A stretch of DNA of 64,000 bases from CAXQZM01 sp964228455 (GCA_964228455.1 CAXQZM010000043.1:1-64000), one strand, 5' to 3'; shown: positions 33,356 to 42,976, counted from the stretch's first letter. Numbers and translations: made by a program. The notes: generated by a model from the sequence alone, not told the origin.

Positions 33356-35462
33356 CGCTACTAATGATCAAGAATCTGAAAAAGGCTTTCTGTCAAAGAG
33401 TGAGCTGAGAGCTTTTAGTTGGCTATGGCGACATTATTTACGGCGATTCATGCCGGGCATAATTACTGTCTTCGCTCTTTTGGCTGCCCATGGGGCGGCG
33501 CTAGTTGCATTTTTAGGTTTGATAAATGGTAGTTTCAGCGAGCTATTTGATCCAAATAATGGAACGTTCCAGTTTGTTAAGCAAGCGCAAATCTCTCATG
33601 AGAAAGATCTATATCTAGATGCTGACCGAGATGGCGTTTACGAGGGCGAACTGCAACTAATCGATCCCCTTGGAAAGGCCGACAAGTGGGTTCCGTTTCG
33701 TATCGATGTTAGTCTCGCAGGGTCGAGAGACGAGTCAATCCATAGCAGTGATGGCAGCACAGCACTAAGCAAGGCGGACATAGACATACTTACACAAGAT
33801 GGTGAATTCAGTGTTGGATCGATAAGAGGCCTGGACTCTCTCTATTTCGAGTTTGAGCGAACCGGCGCTGGGCCTGTCCTTGTCAGGCTATTGCTCATAT
33901 TGCTGGCGGCAACTTTTGTACGAGTATCCACATCATATGTTTCGGGCCGCCTGGCTGCGCGGATCATGGCGCTAGCGTCTCTCAACATTAGAAAAGATTT
34001 GATAACGTCTATATTCTCCCTCGATTTATCTTATTTCGATAGAGCTAAGTCTGGCGATATTGTTCAGGGGTTAAATGGTCTTGTGACAGGTGTTCAAACA
34101 TTCTTTTCAACCGGGCTTTTAAACGCTGGAAAGTCAGCAATCAGTGTTATCGGGATACTGGGGTATTTGGCGTGGATTCACTTTGCTCTCTTCGTTGGCA
34201 TCGTTGTTATAGTCCCATTGGCATATTACGGTATTCGCGCAATCATGGCGCGCATGCGGATTTATGTGGATGATGGTTTATCGGCGAGCGCAAATTTTCT
34301 TACTACACTTGACAGCTCTGTCGCTGGCATTCGTACAATTAAACTTAGCGACCAGACCAGTGCTGTTAAGGACACGCTAGGCAATGAGGCCGCTGAGATG
34401 GCACGCATCGAAATTCGTTTGGCTCGTTACCATACGCTGATAGCTCCCATGATTGACCTTTTAGCTGCGTTTGCAGTTATGGGCATTGTTGGCATAGGTG
34501 GGCTAGCGGTTCTCCAGGGATGGGGGGGCATATCTGCAGGAGTTTTGGTTACGTTTGTTATTGGTTTGGCACTTGTCTTTAGCCCCGCAGGCCGCCTCTC
34601 GGGCTTTAACGCTATTTTGTCGATGATGCTGGTTTCACTAAAACGATTACACGGCATGGCCATGCTGAAACCCAGCATTGTAGACCCTGAAAATGCTGTC
34701 GATAATCTCTCTACGGGCGGAGATATAGTGCTTAGAAACGTAAGCTTTTCCTACAGCACAAACACTGACAACCCATTGTTTAACTCTTTAAACCTTACTT
34801 TTAAGGGTAAGAAGGTTTCAGCGATTGTAGGCCAAACAGGCTCTGGCAAGACAACAATATTATCACTGATAGCGAGGCTATATGAGCCAACCAAAGGCAC
34901 TGTTTCTATAGGGGGTCAGGACATTTCAGCCGTGACTCTAAGCAAATTGAGGCAAAGCTTTTCTGTTGTTGCCCAGGACATTTTTCTATTTGATGATACA
35001 ATCATTGAAAATATTCGATTTGTCCAACCGGATGCAACGGAGTCGGAAGTGTTGCGGGCTGCCAGCAAGGCTCAACTAGATGAGCTTATTCTTGAAAAAG
35101 AAAACCAAACAGTAGGGCCCAGAGGGGCTCAGCTTTCTGGGGGGCAGCGCCAACGTATAGCTATTGCGCGAGCCTTCCTGCTAGATGCACCGATAGTGCT
35201 GCTTGACGAAGCTACTTCAGCCTTAGACCAGCATACAGAAGAAAAAATAACCAGATCCCTGAAAGACCTATGTAAAGGAAAAACCACCATTATCATTGCG
35301 CACCGTTTGTCTACGATAACGCACGCAGATTGCATATATGTTTTGGAGAACGGAGAAGTCGCAGAGCAGGGCGAGCATGAACAGCTTTTAAGGGATGGTG
35401 GATTGTACGCTGCTTTGAATCGTTCTCAATCAGGATCTCGCAAGGTGAACCAAACCTCATGA
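33345..35462 (+). CDS. ABC exporter with a periplasmic insertion carrying an EF-hand-like motif
   Basis: Fused membrane-ATPase half transporter, 705 residues from the ATG preceded by GAGAGG; a longer frame adds seven residues. After helix 1 (about 35-60) there is a polar insertion of about 110 residues, including an EF-hand or dockerin-like acidic loop DADRDGVYEGE (about 92-102); helices 2-6 then follow (about 175-420). The ATPase domain has Walker A GQTGSGKT (about 496), signature LSGGQRQRIAIARAF and Walker B IVLLDEATSALD. Closest in layout to MsbA-like lipid or drug exporters. The GNAT gene overlaps its stop (ATGA). Confidence 0.85.
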   Translation: MDSSATNDQESEKGFLSKSELRAFSWLWRHYLRRFMPGIITVFALLAAHGAALVAFLGLINGSFSELFDPNNGTFQFVKQAQISHEKDLYLDADRDGVYEGELQLIDPLGKADKWVPFRIDVSLAGSRDESIHSSDGSTALSKADIDILTQDGEFSVGSIRGLDSLYFEFERTGAGPVLVRLLLILLAATFVRVSTSYVSGRLAARIMALASLNIRKDLITSIFSLDLSYFDRAKSGDIVQGLNGLVTGVQTFFSTGLLNAGKSAISVIGILGYLAWIHFALFVGIVVIVPLAYYGIRAIMARMRIYVDDGLSASANFLTTLDSSVAGIRTIKLSDQTSAVKDTLGNEAAEMARIEIRLARYHTLIAPMIDLLAAFAVMGIVGIGGLAVLQGWGGISAGVLVTFVIGLALVFSPAGRLSGFNAILSMMLVSLKRLHGMAMLKPSIVDPENAVDNLSTGGDIVLRNVSFSYSTNTDNPLFNSLNLTFKGKKVSAIVGQTGSGKTTILSLIARLYEPTKGTVSIGGQDISAVTLSKLRQSFSVVAQDIFLFDDTIIENIRFVQPDATESEVLRAASKAQLDELILEKENQTVGPRGAQLSGGQRQRIAIARAFLLDAPIVLLDEATSALDQHTEEKITRSLKDLCKGKTTIIIAHRLSTITHADCIYVLENGEVAEQGEHEQLLRDGGLYAALNRSQSGSRKVNQTS

Positions 35463-35980
35463 GCTCAGCTCTGTCAGTTCCAGTTTCCCTAATACCTATG
35501 CAAGCACAGGATAAACCTGATATCGAGCGATTGCTCTTTCAATCTTTTGGTCCACAGCGCCTGTCTTTGCCCTCTTATTCGCTAAGAAGCGGCTCTCCGA
35601 TTGATAGGCTCTCTTGGGTTGCGCGATCTTCTCAAGGGCAAGTTCTCGGTTGTCTAAGATTTTGGTCAGTCAGGCTTGTCGATATCCCGATTAAGGCGGC
35701 TCTTCTTGGTCCGTTGGCAGTAAACCTTGCGTACAGAGGTGCTGGCGTTGCTGGCTCGTTAGTTCGTTTTGGCTTAAACAGGGCTGCAGATCAGGGGTTT
35801 GAGCTTTGCTTCGTGGTTGGCGAACCAAGGTTTTATCGTCGATTTGGTTTTACGAACGCGGCATGGTCGGGCATCACTTGTTCAGCCCAGATTCCACGCC
35901 GAAGGCTAATGGTGCTGGAGCTTAAGCGCTCGGCGATAACCTCTGTCCCAAAAGGAGCTAAATTGGCCGCTGGCACTTGA
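35459..35980 (+). CDS. GNAT-family N-acetyltransferase (YhbS-like)
   Basis: 173 residues. The acetyl-CoA-binding segment is LGPLAVNLAYRGAGVAGSLVRFGL (about residues 82-105), followed by LCFVVGEPRFYRRFGF, the YhbS-type ending. The substrate is unknown. It is translationally coupled to the ABC exporter (ATGA overlap), so it might modify the exported compound or act independently. Confidence 0.85.
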   Translation: MSSALSVPVSLIPMQAQDKPDIERLLFQSFGPQRLSLPSYSLRSGSPIDRLSWVARSSQGQVLGCLRFWSVRLVDIPIKAALLGPLAVNLAYRGAGVAGSLVRFGLNRAADQGFELCFVVGEPRFYRRFGFTNAAWSGITCSAQIPRRRLMVLELKRSAITSVPKGAKLAAGT

Positions 35981-36004
35981 GGCGCAAAATACTAATTCGT
36001 TATT

Positions 36005-36514
36005 ATGGTAAAGTCTGAAAAAGAAACACGCCGAGATCGCGCTTTTGTAAAGTCAGTGATTAACTGTGGCGATCTAGACATGCGCATTGCCGTTGATGGG
36101 ACTTGGTTCCATCAGGGAACGCCAATTGGCAGAAAAGAACTAGTAAAGCTTTTTGCTTCTGTGCTCCATCGAGAGGACGACGGATCCTATTGGCTAGAAA
36201 CCCCAGTCGAACGCGGGGAAATCACGGTCGATGATGCTGCGTTCATTGCTTTTCGTACGGACCAAGTTGAAGATAACTGGCAATTTCGGACAAATATTGA
36301 CGAAGTTATTTTATTAGGTCCTGACCACCCCCTTCGTGTTGAGGTTGATGAGAAAACCGGTGAGCCAAGACCATACATTTATGTGAAAAACGGGCTTGAG
36401 GCGAGGCTTAGCCGGAATGTCTATTATGAACTAGTACACGCGGCGGTTCAGCAAACAGATGGAAGATGGACAATTCGTAGTGGTGGGGTGGATTGGACTG
36501 TCGGATGGGCTTAA
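36005..36514 (+). CDS. DUF1285 family protein
   Basis: Function unknown. 169 residues with the DUF1285 signature DMRIAVDGTWFHQGTPIGRKELVKLFASVLHREDDG-like stretch at residues about 24-60, then LETPVERGEI and LEARLSRNVYYELV. Cytoplasmic. First of a three-gene overlapping set with a NUDIX hydrolase and a CCA transferase, an arrangement seen repeatedly in Alphaproteobacteria. Confidence 0.88.
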   Translation: MVKSEKETRRDRAFVKSVINCGDLDMRIAVDGTWFHQGTPIGRKELVKLFASVLHREDDGSYWLETPVERGEITVDDAAFIAFRTDQVEDNWQFRTNIDEVILLGPDHPLRVEVDEKTGEPRPYIYVKNGLEARLSRNVYYELVHAAVQQTDGRWTIRSGGVDWTVGWA

Positions 36515-37098
36515 GTCTGCGCGATATTTCGTCGAAGCTGCGTGAGCCTGACACCTTGATCACCGCGAAGGACGCAATACCTCCTAGAGGTTTCAGAGCG
36601 GCAGCTGTTATTATTCCCCTTGTGCAGCGCGACGATAAAGTTAATGTTATCTTTAACAAGCGAGCAAAAAACTTACAGACCCACGCTGGCCAGGTAGGAT
36701 TTCCTGGAGGTCGACGAGATCTGACTGATCCGAGTTTATGCTATACTGCAGAGCGAGAATTGCAGGAAGAGCTGGGCATAGATCCAAAAAGACATGATGT
36801 TCTTTGTCGTTTAGCACCAAGGTTGGTTGTGTCATATTACGAGGTGACCCCCTTTGTGAGCGTAATCGATTCAAGTGCTGAAATTTATCCAGATCCTGCT
36901 GAAGTTCAGTATGCTTTCGAAGTGCCGCTTGATCACTTCATGATGTCAGGAACAGAAACCGCTACTGACAGAGAGATTTTTGGTAAGCGACGAATCTTTT
37001 ATGCCTGGGAGTGGAAAGATGAGGTGGTTTGGGGGGCCACTGGTAGGTTTGTGGCTGATTTTATCAGGGCCCTTGGGGCTTCCCATGTCGAACCTTAG
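36505..37098 (+). CDS. NUDIX hydrolase, coenzyme A pyrophosphatase type
   Basis: Hydrolyses a nucleoside diphosphate linked to another moiety, probably CoA. 197 residues from the ATG at 36505, overlapping DUF1285 by 10 bases; a TTG four codons earlier is possible. The CoA-specific segment LQTHAGQVGFPGG (about 60-72) is followed by the NUDIX box with AERELQEELGI. Central gene of the DUF1285-NUDIX-CCA cluster. Confidence 0.9.
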   Translation: MGLSLRDISSKLREPDTLITAKDAIPPRGFRAAAVIIPLVQRDDKVNVIFNKRAKNLQTHAGQVGFPGGRRDLTDPSLCYTAERELQEELGIDPKRHDVLCRLAPRLVVSYYEVTPFVSVIDSSAEIYPDPAEVQYAFEVPLDHFMMSGTETATDREIFGKRRIFYAWEWKDEVVWGATGRFVADFIRALGASHVEP

Positions 37099-38203
37099 AG
37101 ACACACTTTTAACTAATCCCTTAGTCAGCGATTTAGGATCTGTTATTGGCGCAGACAATTTTCGTTTGGTGGGTGGCTGTGTTCGTGATGCGCTGCTGGG
37201 TGAGCTTCCTCATGACCTTGATGCATGTACTTCTTTAGTCCCGAGCGAGATTCTTCGTAGGCTGTCAAAAACCCAAAAATTCGACGCGCACCCAACTGGT
37301 ATTGAGCACGGAACAATTACCGCAGTCCATGCAAAGTCAAAGAAATCGATCGAAGTCACCACGTTGCGCAGAGACGTAGTTACGGATGGCCGGCATGCGA
37401 AGGTTGAGTTTGGCACCTCTTGGAGAGAGGATGCCGCGAGAAGAGACTTCACTATCAATGCCTTGATGCTAGACTTGAAGGGGGGTGTTTATGATTTTTT
37501 TGATGGGGAAGAAGATTTAAGGGCAGGAAGGATTAGGTTTATAGGAGAGCCTAACGCAAGACTATCTGAGGACTGGCTTCGTGCTTTAAGATATTTTAGA
37601 TTTTGGGCGCGCTATGGAAAAGAGTATCCAAATGAAGCCACTATCCAAGCACTAAGTAATGCAGCTCTTAATATTTCTAAGATCTCAGTTGAGCGCATTT
37701 GGGCAGAGCTCAAGGCGCTGGCAGGCACATCTCGATTCTGGGATGCGTTAAATCTTTTCGAAGAGCTGGGATTTTCCGATGCGCTGGGTTTAACACTAGC
37801 CTGGCCAATTAATCGCCCTAATCAGTCTGAGCTAAAACCATCGCAAGTTTGGGGTGCTTTGCTAGGAGGAGGGCCATCATTAAAGCGGCTGCGAGCGTCG
37901 CGTGTTGAGCAGGCAGCCGCAGCCAATATGCTCTTAGCATTAGATCAAAGAACCTGGTTTGCAAAACAGGCATTGTTCGGCCAAGACGCAGCGGCAGCAG
38001 CCCATATTTGGTCAGGAGGAGATGGTAATTTACCTCTTATTCCAGCCTTTCCAGTTAAAGCAGAGGATTTATTTTCAATTGGACTGGTGCAAGGTCCCGA
38101 ACTGGGAAAGATGCTTGCTGCACTCAAGAAAAGATGGATTGTATCGGAGGGTCAAGACAGCCGGGAAGACCTTCTAGAATGGTGTAAAACATCAATTATG
38201 TAA
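37085..38203 (+). CDS. CCA tRNA nucleotidyltransferase / poly(A)-polymerase family
   Basis: Adds or repairs CCA at tRNA 3' ends. 372 residues from MSNLRDTLL; a longer frame begins deep inside the NUDIX gene and is rejected. Nucleotidyltransferase core: FRLVGGCVRDALLG (about 25-38), the metal motif HDLDACTS, then RRDFTINALMLD, DLRAGRIRFIG and EDWLRALRYFRFWARYG. The C-terminal RNA-binding part is divergent. Its last 52 bases overlap rarD on the other strand. Confidence 0.9.
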   Translation: MSNLRDTLLTNPLVSDLGSVIGADNFRLVGGCVRDALLGELPHDLDACTSLVPSEILRRLSKTQKFDAHPTGIEHGTITAVHAKSKKSIEVTTLRRDVVTDGRHAKVEFGTSWREDAARRDFTINALMLDLKGGVYDFFDGEEDLRAGRIRFIGEPNARLSEDWLRALRYFRFWARYGKEYPNEATIQALSNAALNISKISVERIWAELKALAGTSRFWDALNLFEELGFSDALGLTLAWPINRPNQSELKPSQVWGALLGGGPSLKRLRASRVEQAAAANMLLALDQRTWFAKQALFGQDAAAAAHIWSGGDGNLPLIPAFPVKAEDLFSIGLVQGPELGKMLAALKKRWIVSEGQDSREDLLEWCKTSIM

Positions 38204-39066
38204 AACACTAACCCCACCCAAATGGCGGCTAGCATAACCCCTCGTTTTAGATCTAGTGTTTCTTCAAGCGGGGGAAAAAGGGATAAAACCAAGAGCATAA
38301 TTGGAACGATGAACTGGAGAAGCCCTATAGAAATTAGAGGCATTCTTGCCGCGGCGGCATTGAACCAAACAAGGGGAAGCAAAGTCGTTAAACCAGATGC
38401 AATTAGGAGCGTGGCTTCTCGTCCTGTGCTGGCAATTAAGTATGGTGCCCCCAGCCATCCAAAAGTCCCAATAATACCGACGGCAAAGGGCAATATTAAG
38501 GTTGTTTCTAACGCCATACCCCTCTCCGCGGGGACCTTGTAAAGCTTACGGATGCCACTGTAGGCAGAAAAACTAATTGAAACAGCGAGGGCAATAAGGG
38601 GAAGCTGCCCAATTGAAACAGTATAAAACCCTACGCCAATAGCGGCGAACATTAGAGCAAGAATTTGCAATTTCCGTGGGCGTTCTTTTAAGACCAAAAT
38701 ACCAAAAGCTGCGGTCATCAGTGGGGTCATGAAGTATCCAAGGGAGGCATCTAAAACCCTTCCGCTTTGAACAGCATAGATAAAAATCCCCCAATTCCCA
38801 GCAATAAGGACGCCTGTTAAAAACAGCACCCTTAACATCTTTGTTTCTTTAAATAGCTCTAGTGCTCCTGATATCTTTTCCCTTAAGCCTAACCAGATCC
38901 AAACAAAAATGCAGGACCAGGCGCTGCGATGTGCCATAATGGTAACGGCGTTAGCTTCTTCAAAAAATCCAAAATAGTAAGGCTGTACAACACCCCAAAA
39001 ACCAAAAGCGGCGAGGGCAAATGTAACACCGCTGCGCATGTCTTTATCTGAATTTGAAGGTATCAT
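38152..39066 (-). CDS. rarD: RarD-type EamA permease
   Basis: Drug/metabolite transporter family membrane protein, about ten helices in 304 residues. The RarD features are clear: FALAAFGFWGVVQPYYFGFFE, AHRSAWSCIFVWI, GNWGIFIYAVQSGRVLDASLGYF and the C-terminal QFIVPIMLL. Despite the chloramphenicol-linked name, the physiological substrate is unknown. Convergent with the CCA transferase. Confidence 0.9.
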   Translation of the reverse strand: MIPSNSDKDMRSGVTFALAAFGFWGVVQPYYFGFFEEANAVTIMAHRSAWSCIFVWIWLGLREKISGALELFKETKMLRVLFLTGVLIAGNWGIFIYAVQSGRVLDASLGYFMTPLMTAAFGILVLKERPRKLQILALMFAAIGVGFYTVSIGQLPLIALAVSISFSAYSGIRKLYKVPAERGMALETTLILPFAVGIIGTFGWLGAPYLIASTGREATLLIASGLTTLLPLVWFNAAAARMPLISIGLLQFIVPIMLLVLSLFPPLEETLDLKRGVMLAAIWVGLVFYIIDVLHHSRRSSRLS

Positions 39067-39120
39067 AGGCTGCCACTAGGCCTTAAATACGAGCCAGAAA
39101 AGCGGGTTTTTGGAGCTTAC

Positions 39121-39633
39121 ATGAAACTAGTCATTGCCATTCTTGCCATTTTTGGGAGTTCATCATTAGCGAGTTCACAGGCGATGATACAGCTTGTTGA
39201 AGCGTTTGCGTTTGAAACAACTCCTGGCATGTCTAACGGAGCAGCATACATTACTATAAATAACACAGGTCAGGCTGAAGCCAAGCTTGTTGGGGTGAGT
39301 TCAGGGCTGGCGGAGCACACTCAGATTCATACCCACGAGCAAGACGGTGATATAAAGCGAATGGTTGCCGTTGATCTGCCAGTATTCCTTAAGCCTGGAG
39401 AGCAGTTAGCGATGAGGCCTGGTGGAATTCACATAATGTTTTTAGGTATAAAAAGGCCTATGGAAGTTGGGGATCAGATAACCGTGGTCATTCAATTTGA
39501 GGGAAAAAACTTAGAAGTAGATGTTGATGTATTTGGGCTGCAAATGTTTGAAATGTTGACTGGTCACTCGCCCCACAATCATAACGCTGACGAAGATCAC
39601 TCTGATCATGAGGGGTCTCACCACAACCACTGA
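39121..39633 (+). CDS. PCuAC periplasmic copper chaperone with a histidine-rich tail
   Basis: Delivers Cu(I) to cytochrome oxidase. 170 residues: signal peptide (about 1-19, ending SSQA), cupredoxin-like core with the copper ligands in HTQIHTH...KRM and GGIHIMFLG (the H(M)xnMxnHxM motif), and a C-terminal tail with nine histidines among Asp and Glu (residues about 150-170), which could bind extra copper. A GGAG site precedes the ATG. It fits with sco and ctaA elsewhere in the window. Confidence 0.92.
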   Translation: MKLVIAILAIFGSSSLASSQAMIQLVEAFAFETTPGMSNGAAYITINNTGQAEAKLVGVSSGLAEHTQIHTHEQDGDIKRMVAVDLPVFLKPGEQLAMRPGGIHIMFLGIKRPMEVGDQITVVIQFEGKNLEVDVDVFGLQMFEMLTGHSPHNHNADEDHSDHEGSHHNH

Positions 39634-39692
39634 TTTACTTACCTTCGAGATCTGCTTAAGCTGCCACAGACTAGATAGCTTGGGAGGGTATT

Positions 39693-41303
39693 GTGGCATT
39701 AACTGATAAATCTCGTTTGAGCCTTGGAACAAAAGTAGCATGGGGTTTTGCTGACGCCGGCGTTAATGTGTTTGTATATGTAAAGGCTGTCGTAATTTTA
39801 GCATTCATGACGCAGTACATGGGTGTGGGAGCTGGCCTGGCGGGCTTGGTCACAGGGCTGGTAGTGTTAACAGACATGATAACTGATCCGCTCGTGGGCG
39901 CATGGTCTGATCGACGGGCCAGCCGGTTTGGTCGAAGGCGACCGTTTATGGTTGTTGGAGCGGTTTTTATGTTCGCTTTCACCTATCTAATGTTCACAAC
40001 GCCCGGACTTACGGGTGCGGCAGCAGCGTTATGGGTCTTCATCTTTTATGCGCTTGCCTCAATTGGTTTCACAATGGTTGCTGTCCCTTACGGGGCTATG
40101 GCAACTGAAATGACTAGCGAGCCACAAGAACGAACTGTTATGATGGGATTTCGATTTGCATTTGCATCAGTGGGTCTTTTGCTGGCAGGTCTTTTGGCTA
40201 CACCAGGAAATATCGCATCTGGCAGTGCGATTACATGGATTATAATTGCCTTTCTAATGCTTTTCCCTGTTTTTGTTTGCGTAATTTTTACTAACCGTGC
40301 GCCAAGAATTTCTGAATCCAGCGCCTTGGGAATTAAAGAACAGCTAGCCTTAGTCAGGGCGCACCCAAATTTTATCCGACATGTTATATCTTATGGAATA
40401 ATGACAGTAGGAGTTGCCATCCTCTCTGGAGGAATACTGTTTATTACAACCGATGTAAGCATTCGGCAGGCTCAGAGTGGCGCCTATGATCACTACTTTG
40501 AAAACGAATTTGTATTTTCAGGCGATGTCGAGAGAGAGCGTCTTGGGCTTATTGAGCCAGAAAATGGATGGAAAGATAGGCGCGGTCAGAAAATAGGAGG
40601 CTCTCATGTTCAGCGTATTGACCCTACTGTTGCTGGTTGGTTTGATAATATCGATTTTCACGCGCTTCAAGTAAGTGACTATGGGCGCATTCAAGCCGAC
40701 GCGGTTCAAGGGGTTCTTAATCGCGCTGTTCAGTCACGGGTGATTGGACCTGCAAGCGCTTTGGTTGGCCTAGCAGGCTTCTTTAGTGCTGTTTTTGCAC
40801 TCTTCTTGGTAGGTTCAATTTTATCACAAATTTTCTGGGTTCCTTTGGCGCGACGTATTGGCAGAGGCCGGGCGCTCGTAGGAGCTTTGTCTGCTTATGG
40901 GTTGTTGGCATGTGCGTACTTAATTGTGCTTCGAGGAGGCGATCCGAGTTTCATAGTTTACGGTGCGTTTGTGCTTGGCATATGCAACGGCGCCTACCAA
41001 AACCTACCCTGGGCAATTTTGCCAACAATGATTGATCAAGCCAATGCGCATGCAAAGGTTAACGTGGAAGGCATATTTAATGGATTTTGGCTTTCTGGCC
41101 AAAAAATAGCCAACTCAGCTGCTCCCATGCTTTTTGGGTGGCTGATAGCTTTATTTGGCTATGAAAAATCAACCGTAGGCTTAATGCCACAAAGTGAGCA
41201 GGCTTCGAGTGCACTAGAGATTTCAATGACCCTGTTACCTGGCCTTTTCTTTCTTCTGGCTATTCCTATGTTCTTAACTGTGAGGCGCGACTTGCGGAGC
41301 TGA
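39693..41303 (+). CDS. GPH/MelB-type sugar carrier with a large extracytoplasmic loop
   Basis: Major-facilitator, glycoside-pentoside-hexuronide:cation symporter type. 536 residues (MelB is about 470), GTG start with GGGAGGG. Twelve helices; MelB-like segments MITDPLVGAWSDR and SRFGRRRPFMVVG near residues 65-90. Residues about 255-350, between helices 7 and 8, form a polar insertion not found in ordinary members. Substrate probably a carbohydrate, not determinable here. A LysR gene lies downstream. Confidence 0.85.
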   Translation: MALTDKSRLSLGTKVAWGFADAGVNVFVYVKAVVILAFMTQYMGVGAGLAGLVTGLVVLTDMITDPLVGAWSDRRASRFGRRRPFMVVGAVFMFAFTYLMFTTPGLTGAAAALWVFIFYALASIGFTMVAVPYGAMATEMTSEPQERTVMMGFRFAFASVGLLLAGLLATPGNIASGSAITWIIIAFLMLFPVFVCVIFTNRAPRISESSALGIKEQLALVRAHPNFIRHVISYGIMTVGVAILSGGILFITTDVSIRQAQSGAYDHYFENEFVFSGDVERERLGLIEPENGWKDRRGQKIGGSHVQRIDPTVAGWFDNIDFHALQVSDYGRIQADAVQGVLNRAVQSRVIGPASALVGLAGFFSAVFALFLVGSILSQIFWVPLARRIGRGRALVGALSAYGLLACAYLIVLRGGDPSFIVYGAFVLGICNGAYQNLPWAILPTMIDQANAHAKVNVEGIFNGFWLSGQKIANSAAPMLFGWLIALFGYEKSTVGLMPQSEQASSALEISMTLLPGLFFLLAIPMFLTVRRDLRS

Positions 41304-41415
41304 AAAGAATTGGCTTGGCATCTCCGTTGAGTTGGACTACTTGTGCGCCCAACGCAAAGATAAGACTAAAGAGGCGCAGTATGTTTCTGTGCCCAAAAGA
41401 GAGGTAGGGAGATAC

Positions 41416-42363
41416 ATGGATACCTTTTTTGGCATGCGGCTGTTTGCACAGACTGTGCAATCTGGCTCTTTTTCTGAAGCTGGTCGTACATTAGGAATGG
41501 CTCCAAGCTCTGTCTCGCGTCAAATTTCAATGCTTGAAGACCGCTTGGGGGTGCGTTTGCTCAATCGCTCAACTCGGCAGTTGCACCTGACAGAGGCTGG
41601 ACAAATTTACTATGACAGGACGACAAACATCTTGCACGCTGTTGAAGATGCTAATCTCGCGGTAGCTGAGTTAGAATCGAAGCCACGCGGTCTGTTAAGG
41701 CTTAATATACCTGTCACGTTTGGTCGCCGGCACATTATCCCAGCGCTTGCTGGCTTTATGGACCTGTATCCAGAGGTTGAAATGGATGTGACCATGACAG
41801 ACGCTATGATCAACGTCATTGAAGATGGGGCGGATCTAGTTGTTCGGATTGGCGAGCTCAAAGACAGTTCATTAATAGCAAAGAAACTTGCTCCAAATAA
41901 TCGGGTGGTATGCTGCTCCCCTGAATATTTAAAAAAGCATGGTGAGCCAAAGGAGCCTAAGGATCTTAAGGATCATCGTTGCCTGACCTATCGCCGCGCG
42001 GTTAACCCTGATATGTGGCACTTTGCGGACTCGTCAGGAAATGTGGAGCATGTAAAAATTAATGCCGCATTCCACGTTAATAACGGTGAGGCGTTGTTGC
42101 CGCTAGCCCGAGAAAGCCAGGGCCTCATTCTACTCCCAACTTACGTTGTAGGAAATGATTTGCGCCGAGGTTCGTTGGTTCCAGTATTAGAAGATTATCA
42201 GGCGAGCCCAATAAGCATTGATACTGGGATTTATGCACTTTATCCGTCAAACAGGCATATGTCGCCGAAGGTGCGAGCATTCGTGGATTATATCAAGAGT
42301 CACTTTGGAACGCCACCATACTGGGATAACCTGAGCCCCGCAGCGGAAATTCCGGAAGTTTAG
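41416..42363 (+). CDS. LysR-family transcriptional regulator
   Basis: 315 residues from the ATG of MDTFFGMRLFAQTV, preceded by AGGGAG; a frame from 41332 adds 28 unlikely residues. Winged helix-turn-helix at residues about 1-60 (GSFSEAGRTLGMAPSSVSRQI, LNRSTRQLHLTEAG), then the effector-binding domain. It resembles the DmlR/YafC-like group. Target unknown; adjacent candidates are the GPH carrier upstream and the HD hydrolase that starts right after its stop. Confidence 0.92.
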   Translation: MDTFFGMRLFAQTVQSGSFSEAGRTLGMAPSSVSRQISMLEDRLGVRLLNRSTRQLHLTEAGQIYYDRTTNILHAVEDANLAVAELESKPRGLLRLNIPVTFGRRHIIPALAGFMDLYPEVEMDVTMTDAMINVIEDGADLVVRIGELKDSSLIAKKLAPNNRVVCCSPEYLKKHGEPKEPKDLKDHRCLTYRRAVNPDMWHFADSSGNVEHVKINAAFHVNNGEALLPLARESQGLILLPTYVVGNDLRRGSLVPVLEDYQASPISIDTGIYALYPSNRHMSPKVRAFVDYIKSHFGTPPYWDNLSPAAEIPEV

Positions 42364-42942
42364 GTGAAAAAAAAAGAAGGGCAGGCCTGGCAGCGAATGC
42401 TTTCAGGACGTCGCCTTAATCTACTAGACCCAAGTCCACTAGATATTGAGATTGATGATATTGCCCAGGGCCTATCTAAAGTGGCACGTTGGAATGGCCA
42501 AACCACTGGTGAGCATGCTTTTTCCGTAGCACAACACTCATTACTTGTTCTTGCCCTTCTAGACTTTGAATCTGGGCCCTACCCTATTTCTATTCGTTTA
42601 GGCGCGCTGCTGCATGATGCCGCTGAATATGTAATTGGAGATCTAATTAGTCCATTTAAAAGAGCCATTAATCTTGAGTATAAAACATTTGAAAATGAGA
42701 TTTTGGGCGCCATTCGACAGAGGTTTGGGCTGTCGGCAAGGATGTCTACACTGGAAGAGAGGGCAATAAAACGCGCAGACAGCCAGGCGGCGTATTTAGA
42801 AGCAACACAACTTGCCGGCTTCTCGAGCAATGAAGCCGGTCAGCTATTTGAAAAACCATCAGAGTTAAAAAACTTAACGCCAGTATCTGCCCCTCTGGCA
42901 AAGCTAGAGTTTCTAGAAACCTTCAGGAAGTTAGTAGAATAA
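42364..42942 (+). CDS. HD-domain hydrolase (YfbR-like)
   Basis: 192 residues with a GTG start directly after the LysR stop codon. HD-domain residues visible: the histidine in TTGEHAFSVAQHS, HD in LLHDAAEYVIGDLI and the distal Asp in IKRADSQAAYLEA. This fits the YfbR 5'-nucleotidase-like branch, which dephosphorylates deoxynucleoside monophosphates, but biochemical specificity is unproven. Confidence 0.85.
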   Translation: MKKKEGQAWQRMLSGRRLNLLDPSPLDIEIDDIAQGLSKVARWNGQTTGEHAFSVAQHSLLVLALLDFESGPYPISIRLGALLHDAAEYVIGDLISPFKRAINLEYKTFENEILGAIRQRFGLSARMSTLEERAIKRADSQAAYLEATQLAGFSSNEAGQLFEKPSELKNLTPVSAPLAKLEFLETFRKLVE

Positions 42943-42976
42943 GATAGCGTCTCCATTCAAATATTTCGGAGAGAAT

